DNA of 64,000 bases, from the NCBI RefSeq assembly GCF_001570565.1, contig NZ_BBXE01000021.1:124001-188000 (forward strand), given 5' to 3'. The notes beneath the pieces are model-generated. The model made no database searches. It was given only the letters and a program-made list of their open reading frames with translations, and was not told the DNA's origin. Below, piece by piece: positions 60,910 to 64,000 of this stretch; position 1 is the stretch's first letter; every line of letters begins with the position of its first letter. The DNA is from Herbidospora yilanensis (GTDB taxonomy: Bacteria; Actinomycetota; Actinomycetes; Streptosporangiales; Streptosporangiaceae). A program made the position numbers and the translations under genes.

Positions 60910-61868
60910 GACGGCATCCTGGCGACCAGCACACCGGCGTCGTCGCGGCGGACCCCGAGATCACGCAGAAGGGTGCCGGCGATCACCAGGGGCCGGCGGG
61001 TGACCAGGCCCGGGTATTCGCCGAAGGTCCAGCGCTGCCGCAGTCCGTCGGTGTGCATGACGATCAGTGCCCCGGGAGGAAGGGGGTAGTCGTACTGTCT
61101 GACGGCCGCCGCGCGGTGCCCGGCGATGCCCGGCAGGGAGGTCAGTCCGCGGTGGTCGCCCCGGTGGACGAGCGTCGCCGCGATGTTCCCCAGCCCGGCG
61201 AAGGTCAGCGTGCCGCCCCTGGCCTGCGCGACGGCCACGGCCACCCCCCGGGTGTGCGAGATCTCGCCGTGGACGTGCTTCACGAGCTGGGCGGGCGGCC
61301 CGGCGGGGGCGTCCTCGAAGGCCCGGACCGCCGCGACCGCCGCCGAGGCGGCCAGCGGCCCGTGCCCGAGCCCGTCGCAGACCATGAGGGTGAACGCGTC
61401 GTCGTCGGCACGCCAGGCATAGGCGTCGCCGCCCGCGTCCTCACCCGGCATCGGCCGGGTCAGGCCCGCCACCTCGAAGGGGCCGTCCTCCCCGATCCTG
61501 ACCGCGAAGACGGTGCCGGACCCCGGCCGCGAGTAGACGTCGGACCAGTCGGAAAGGCGCCTGATGGCCCCCAGCCCGATGCCCAGCCCGCCCCGGCTCG
61601 ACAGCCCCTCGACCGGCGGCGGGTCGAAGCCCGGCCCGGAGTCGACGGCCACGATCTCGACGTGCCCCGTGCCCCGGCGGACCAGGACGGTCCCGCTGCC
61701 CGCGTGCCGCCACACGTTGGCGGCCAGCTCGGCCGCCACGATGGCGACCTCGGCGACCCGCTGCTCCGGCAGCCCGGCCGCCGCCGCCCGGTCGACGGCC
61801 GCGCGGCGGACCGCGCCGACCGCGCTCTCCTCGGTGACGTCGATCCAGACGTCGGTCAGCGGGCCCAC
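60906..61868 (-). CDS. HATPase - SpoIIE phosphatase fusion (RsbX-like)
   Basis: A 320-residue fusion of an anti-sigma-type HATPase (about 1-130; AAELAANVWRHAGSG, GGLGIGLGAIRRL) and a SpoIIE-like PP2C phosphatase (135-320; GEDAGGDAY, VCDGLGHGPLAA). In stressosome operons this position is filled by RsbX, which resets RsbR/RsbS by dephosphorylation. The start is GTG at 61868, overlapping rsbT by 13 bp. The fused HATPase could also be a partner-switch kinase. Confidence 0.85.
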   Translation of the reverse strand: MGPLTDVWIDVTEESAVGAVRRAAVDRAAAAGLPEQRVAEVAIVAAELAANVWRHAGSGTVLVRRGTGHVEIVAVDSGPGFDPPPVEGLSSRGGLGIGLGAIRRLSDWSDVYSRPGSGTVFAVRIGEDGPFEVAGLTRPMPGEDAGGDAYAWRADDDAFTLMVCDGLGHGPLAASAAVAAVRAFEDAPAGPPAQLVKHVHGEISHTRGVAVAVAQARGGTLTFAGLGNIAATLVHRGDHRGLTSLPGIAGHRAAAVRQYDYPLPPGALIVMHTDGLRQRWTFGEYPGLVTRRPLVIAGTLLRDLGVRRDDAGVLVARMPS

Positions 61869-62254
61869 TTGACCACCGTCACGGTGGTCCCGTCACCGGG
61901 CGCCGTCTCGATGGCGAACTCGTCGACGAGCCGGCGGGCCCCGCCGAGCCCGAGCCCCATGCCCGAGCCGCTCGTGAAGCCGTCGGTCAGCGCCTGCGCG
62001 ACGTCGGCGATCCCGGGGCCCTTGTCGCGGAAGACCGCCTTCACGCCCTTGCGCAGACCGTTGTCGACCTGCTCCACGAGGGCGCCGCCGCCCCCGCCGT
62101 AGGTCAGGGTGTTGCGGGCCAGCTCGCTGGCCGCCGTCACCAGCTTGGTCTGGTCGACCAGCGACAGCTTGGCCTGGACGGCCGCCGCCCGCACCGCCTG
62201 ACGGACCCGGACGACGTCGGCGTCGCCGGAGATCGGAAGTTCCTGCGCGGTCAT
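61856..62254 (-). CDS. rsbT: Serine kinase / switch protein RsbT
   Basis: A 132-residue HATPase-fold anti-sigma regulator, RsbT-type: ASELARNTLTYGGGG, KGPGIADVAQALTDGFTSG, GLGGARRLVDEFAI. RsbT phosphorylates RsbR and RsbS and, when released, activates the downstream phosphatase. ATG 62254 overlaps the rsbS stop by 4 nt (ATGA). Confidence 0.92.
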   Translation of the reverse strand: MTAQELPISGDADVVRVRQAVRAAAVQAKLSLVDQTKLVTAASELARNTLTYGGGGGALVEQVDNGLRKGVKAVFRDKGPGIADVAQALTDGFTSGSGMGLGLGGARRLVDEFAIETAPGDGTTVTVVKWAR

Positions 62255-62616
62255 CTCGCCGTTCCGCGGGCCGAGCTCAGCAGCCGCATGCCACGCTCCA
62301 CGTCGAGCGCCGTCTTGATCCCGTCGAGGGAGAGCCCCAGCTCCACCAGGGTGATCGCGACCGCCGGGCGCATGCCCACGACGACCGTCTCGGCGTCGAG
62401 CACCCGCGACAGGGCCGCGATCGTGGCCAGCATCCGGCCGGTGAACGAGTCGACGATGTCGAGCGCGGTGATGTCGATCACGACGCCCCGCGCCCCGGTC
62501 TCGACGATCCGGTCGGCCAGGTCCTCCTGGAGCGCGATGACCATGTCGTCGCGCAGGTCGACCTGGATGGAGACCAGCAGCATCTGCCCGATCTTCAGGA
62601 TCGGAAGGCGTTCCAT
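62251..62616 (-). CDS. rsbS: STAS-domain stressosome protein RsbS
   Basis: A 121-residue single STAS-domain protein that forms the stressosome core. MERLPILKIGQMLLVSIQVDL is the typical opening; DITALDIVDSFTGRMLATI carries the phospho-Ser site (DSF). ATG 62616 overlaps the rsbR stop by one base, so it is coupled. Confidence 0.93.
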   Translation of the reverse strand: MERLPILKIGQMLLVSIQVDLRDDMVIALQEDLADRIVETGARGVVIDITALDIVDSFTGRMLATIAALSRVLDAETVVVGMRPAVAITLVELGLSLDGIKTALDVERGMRLLSSARGTAR

Positions 62617-63455
62617 CACAGGCCGCGCTTGGACATCTCGGCGGTGACGTCGACCCCGATGCGGCCGAGGGCCAGCAGCAGCGCGTCGGCCAGCGTGGCC
62701 TTGGTGGCGATGTCGCCGAACTCGATGCCGAGCGCCACGATCGTCTGCGCGATCTGCGGGCGGATGCCCGAGATGATGCACTCGGCGCCCATCAGCCGGG
62801 CCGCCACGATCGTCTTCAGCAGGTGCTGCGCGACCTGCGTGTCGACCGCGGGGACGCCGGTGATGTCGATGATCGCGTACTCGCTGCCGGTGTCGACCAG
62901 CGTCTGCAGCAGCTTCTCCATGACGACCTGGGCGCGCGCCGAGTCGAGCGTGCCGACCAGCGGCAGCGCGACGACGCCCTGCCACAGCTTGACCACCGGG
63001 GTGGCCAGTTCGAGCAGTTGCTCGGCCTGGTTGGAGATCACCTCTTCACGGGTCTTCGCGTAGCTCTCGAAGGTGAACAGCCCGAGCTCGTCGATCACGT
63101 CGGAGAAGGCCGTGAACTCCGGTCCGGTCCCGACCGAGTCACGCACCGCCTTCTTCAGCGCGAACACGCTGATCGCCGTCTCACGCGGACTGAACCCCTG
63201 CAGGGCCCGCCCCCGGGACAGGTCGACAAGCAGCGCCCGCACCTCGCCGTAGGCAGCCGAGCGGGTGTCGGCCCCGTCGGCCGACGCCACCGCCGACAAC
63301 ACGGCGTCGAGGATCTCCCGCAGCTCCTTGTCGAGCTCGATCTCCGAGATCCGCCCGCGCAACGACGCCGCCACGTCGGCCCGCCAACGGCGGACGAGAT
63401 CGTCCTCCGCCGCCCGGCACCTATCGATAAGGTCACCGAAGGGTTCCGAGGTCAT
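62616..63455 (-). CDS. rsbR: Stressosome sensor RsbR
   Basis: A 279-residue protein with an N-terminal RsbRD-N, globin-like sensor domain (1-150, RAAEDDLVRRWRADVAASLRG) and a C-terminal STAS domain (160-279, QGVVALPLVGTLDSARAQ, DITGVPAVDTQVAQHL with the phospho-Thr). The first gene of the operon rsbR-rsbS-rsbT-rsbX-like-hybrid kinase-REC/PP2C. The start is ATG at 63455 behind GGAGGG. TAGGGT on the minus strand (63504-63499) is a possible -10. No sigma factor gene is in the operon. Confidence 0.92.
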   Translation of the reverse strand: MTSEPFGDLIDRCRAAEDDLVRRWRADVAASLRGRISEIELDKELREILDAVLSAVASADGADTRSAAYGEVRALLVDLSRGRALQGFSPRETAISVFALKKAVRDSVGTGPEFTAFSDVIDELGLFTFESYAKTREEVISNQAEQLLELATPVVKLWQGVVALPLVGTLDSARAQVVMEKLLQTLVDTGSEYAIIDITGVPAVDTQVAQHLLKTIVAARLMGAECIISGIRPQIAQTIVALGIEFGDIATKATLADALLLALGRIGVDVTAEMSKRGL

Positions 63456-63587
63456 GTGCCCTCCAAGTCGTACCGGATTCGCATTATTCGCGACCCCCAC
63501 CCTAGAGAAGTCGCCGGTACTGCGACATGTTTCAGATTAGAGGCCTCCCTGTGGTAGGTCTTATGCGGTTACGAACAGAGGGAGATC

Positions 63588-63932
63588 ATGGACAACCTCC
63601 GGGTTCACGTGGCTCCGTCGGGGGCCTATGCCGTGATCACCGTGGCCGGGGACGTCGACGCCACCACCACAGGACAACTGCAGCAGGCCGTCACCCGTGC
63701 CCGGGAGATCTCGGCCCACCTGGTGCTCGACCTGGCCGAGATGACCTTCATGGACAGCGCCGGCATCCGCGTGCTCCTCGACGCCTTCCACCACACCCAG
63801 ACCCAGGGCGGCAGCGTCGCGCTGACCGGCCCCCGGCCCTCACCCCGGAAGGTGATGGAACTGGTCGGCCTGGCCGACCACATCCCTATCTACGACTCGC
63901 CCGCTGAGGCTGTCGCCGCCGGCCCGGTCTGA
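63588..63932 (+). CDS. STAS-domain anti-sigma factor antagonist (BldG/RsbV-type)
   Basis: A 114-residue STAS protein. The phospho-serine is S57 in MTFMDSAGIRVLL, and VTVAGDVDATTTGQL is typical of anti-anti-sigma factors that bind the anti-sigma kinase when unphosphorylated. ATG 63588 follows GAGGGAG. It is divergent from rsbR and is a likely partner of the phosphatases of that operon. The C-terminal end overlaps the next leftward gene. Confidence 0.9.
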   Translation: MDNLRVHVAPSGAYAVITVAGDVDATTTGQLQQAVTRAREISAHLVLDLAEMTFMDSAGIRVLLDAFHHTQTQGGSVALTGPRPSPRKVMELVGLADHIPIYDSPAEAVAAGPV

Positions 63933-64000
63933 ACCGGGCGTTCTCCTCGGCCTCCCGGGCCTTCCGGCGACGCCGGCCGAGGAACCAGCCGGCTCCGAGA
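63886..64000 (-). CDS. Partial leftward gene, C-terminus of a membrane-type protein
   Basis: The last 37 codons of a leftward gene whose remainder lies beyond the right edge. It reads LGAGWFLGRRRRKAREAEEN and then a very basic tail, ending in TAG at 63886. A hydrophobic segment end followed by positive charges suggests a membrane protein. It overlaps the STAS gene by 47 bp tail to tail. The family is not identifiable. Confidence 0.5.
   Translation of the reverse strand, partial: LGAGWFLGRRRRKAREAEENARFRPGRRRQPQRASRR

Overview
This 64 kb window is high-GC actinobacterial chromosome. The most likely source is a Streptosporangiales-type actinomycete (relatives of Nonomuraea, Streptosporangium or Sphaerisporangium), but this is inferred from gene content and not proven. 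The pointers are the very GC-rich third codon positions, the lexA / LysM protein / nrdR-nrdJ cluster, tmsA-tmsB for 10-methyl branched fatty acids, guaB1, LigB-type DNA ligase, DUF4192 and DUF1707 proteins, an Acidothermus E1-like GH5 cellulase, and many apparently leaderless genes with a TANNNT hexamer 6-7 nt before ATG or GTG. I see no rRNA, tRNA, CRISPR array, insertion sequence or prophage. It reads as ordinary core chromosome with a few accessory genes.

Layout. 0-6.8 kb: a GH42 beta-galactosidase lacking its usual C-terminal part, a 57-residue small protein, an NmrA-like reductase, a YbjN protein, a metallo-hydrolase, an F420/NADP-oxidoreductase-like protein, a small helix-turn-helix protein and a serine hydrolase. 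6.8-11.9 kb: the DNA precursor and SOS block, with nrdR-nrdJ behind tandem NrdR boxes and a LysM membrane protein divergent from lexA across a LexA box. 12-18.1 kb: a PatB-type C-S lyase, a secreted GH5-CBM2 cellulase, and leuS behind what looks like a complete leader-peptide attenuator. 18.2-24.7 kb: a proline-rich membrane protein, then a P450 / GMC oxidoreductase / acyl-CoA ligase group around a palindromic operator. 24.8-33.4 kb: a secreted CBM-linker-sugar dehydrogenase, tmsA-tmsB, a D-2-hydroxyacid dehydrogenase, alpha-methylacyl-CoA racemase and a nitroreductase. 33.4-46.7 kb: guaB1, FKBP, ligB, several DUF proteins, a DUF4326/HTH protein, a decayed toxin next to an intact antitoxin, maf, a CASTOR/POLLUX-type channel, a DUF937 protein and a frameshifted isoaspartate-methyltransferase-like gene. 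46.7-57.8 kb: a two-component system, a CPBP membrane protein, FtsH with a DUF1269 partner, a second proline-rich membrane protein paralogous to the one at 18-20 kb, DUF3616, a Pth2-like protein, an MFS transporter and a GlxA-type regulator. 57.7-63.9 kb: a stressosome operon (rsbR-rsbS-rsbT, an RsbX-like fusion, a hybrid kinase, a REC-PP2C phosphatase) with a divergent STAS antagonist.

How the parts work together. NrdR, LexA and the LysM protein tie dNTP supply to DNA damage and division arrest. The fatty-acid genes (fadD-like, P450, GMC oxidoreductase, racemase, tmsAB) suggest handling of branched and methyl-branched lipids. The stressosome operon senses stress and probably feeds partner-switching phosphatases and STAS proteins. 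Nine gene pairs overlap tail to tail by 4-54 bp. The most novel-looking signals are the leuS attenuator, the paralogous proline-rich membrane proteins, the decayed toxin-antitoxin locus and a 30-bp element repeated in two intergenic regions.
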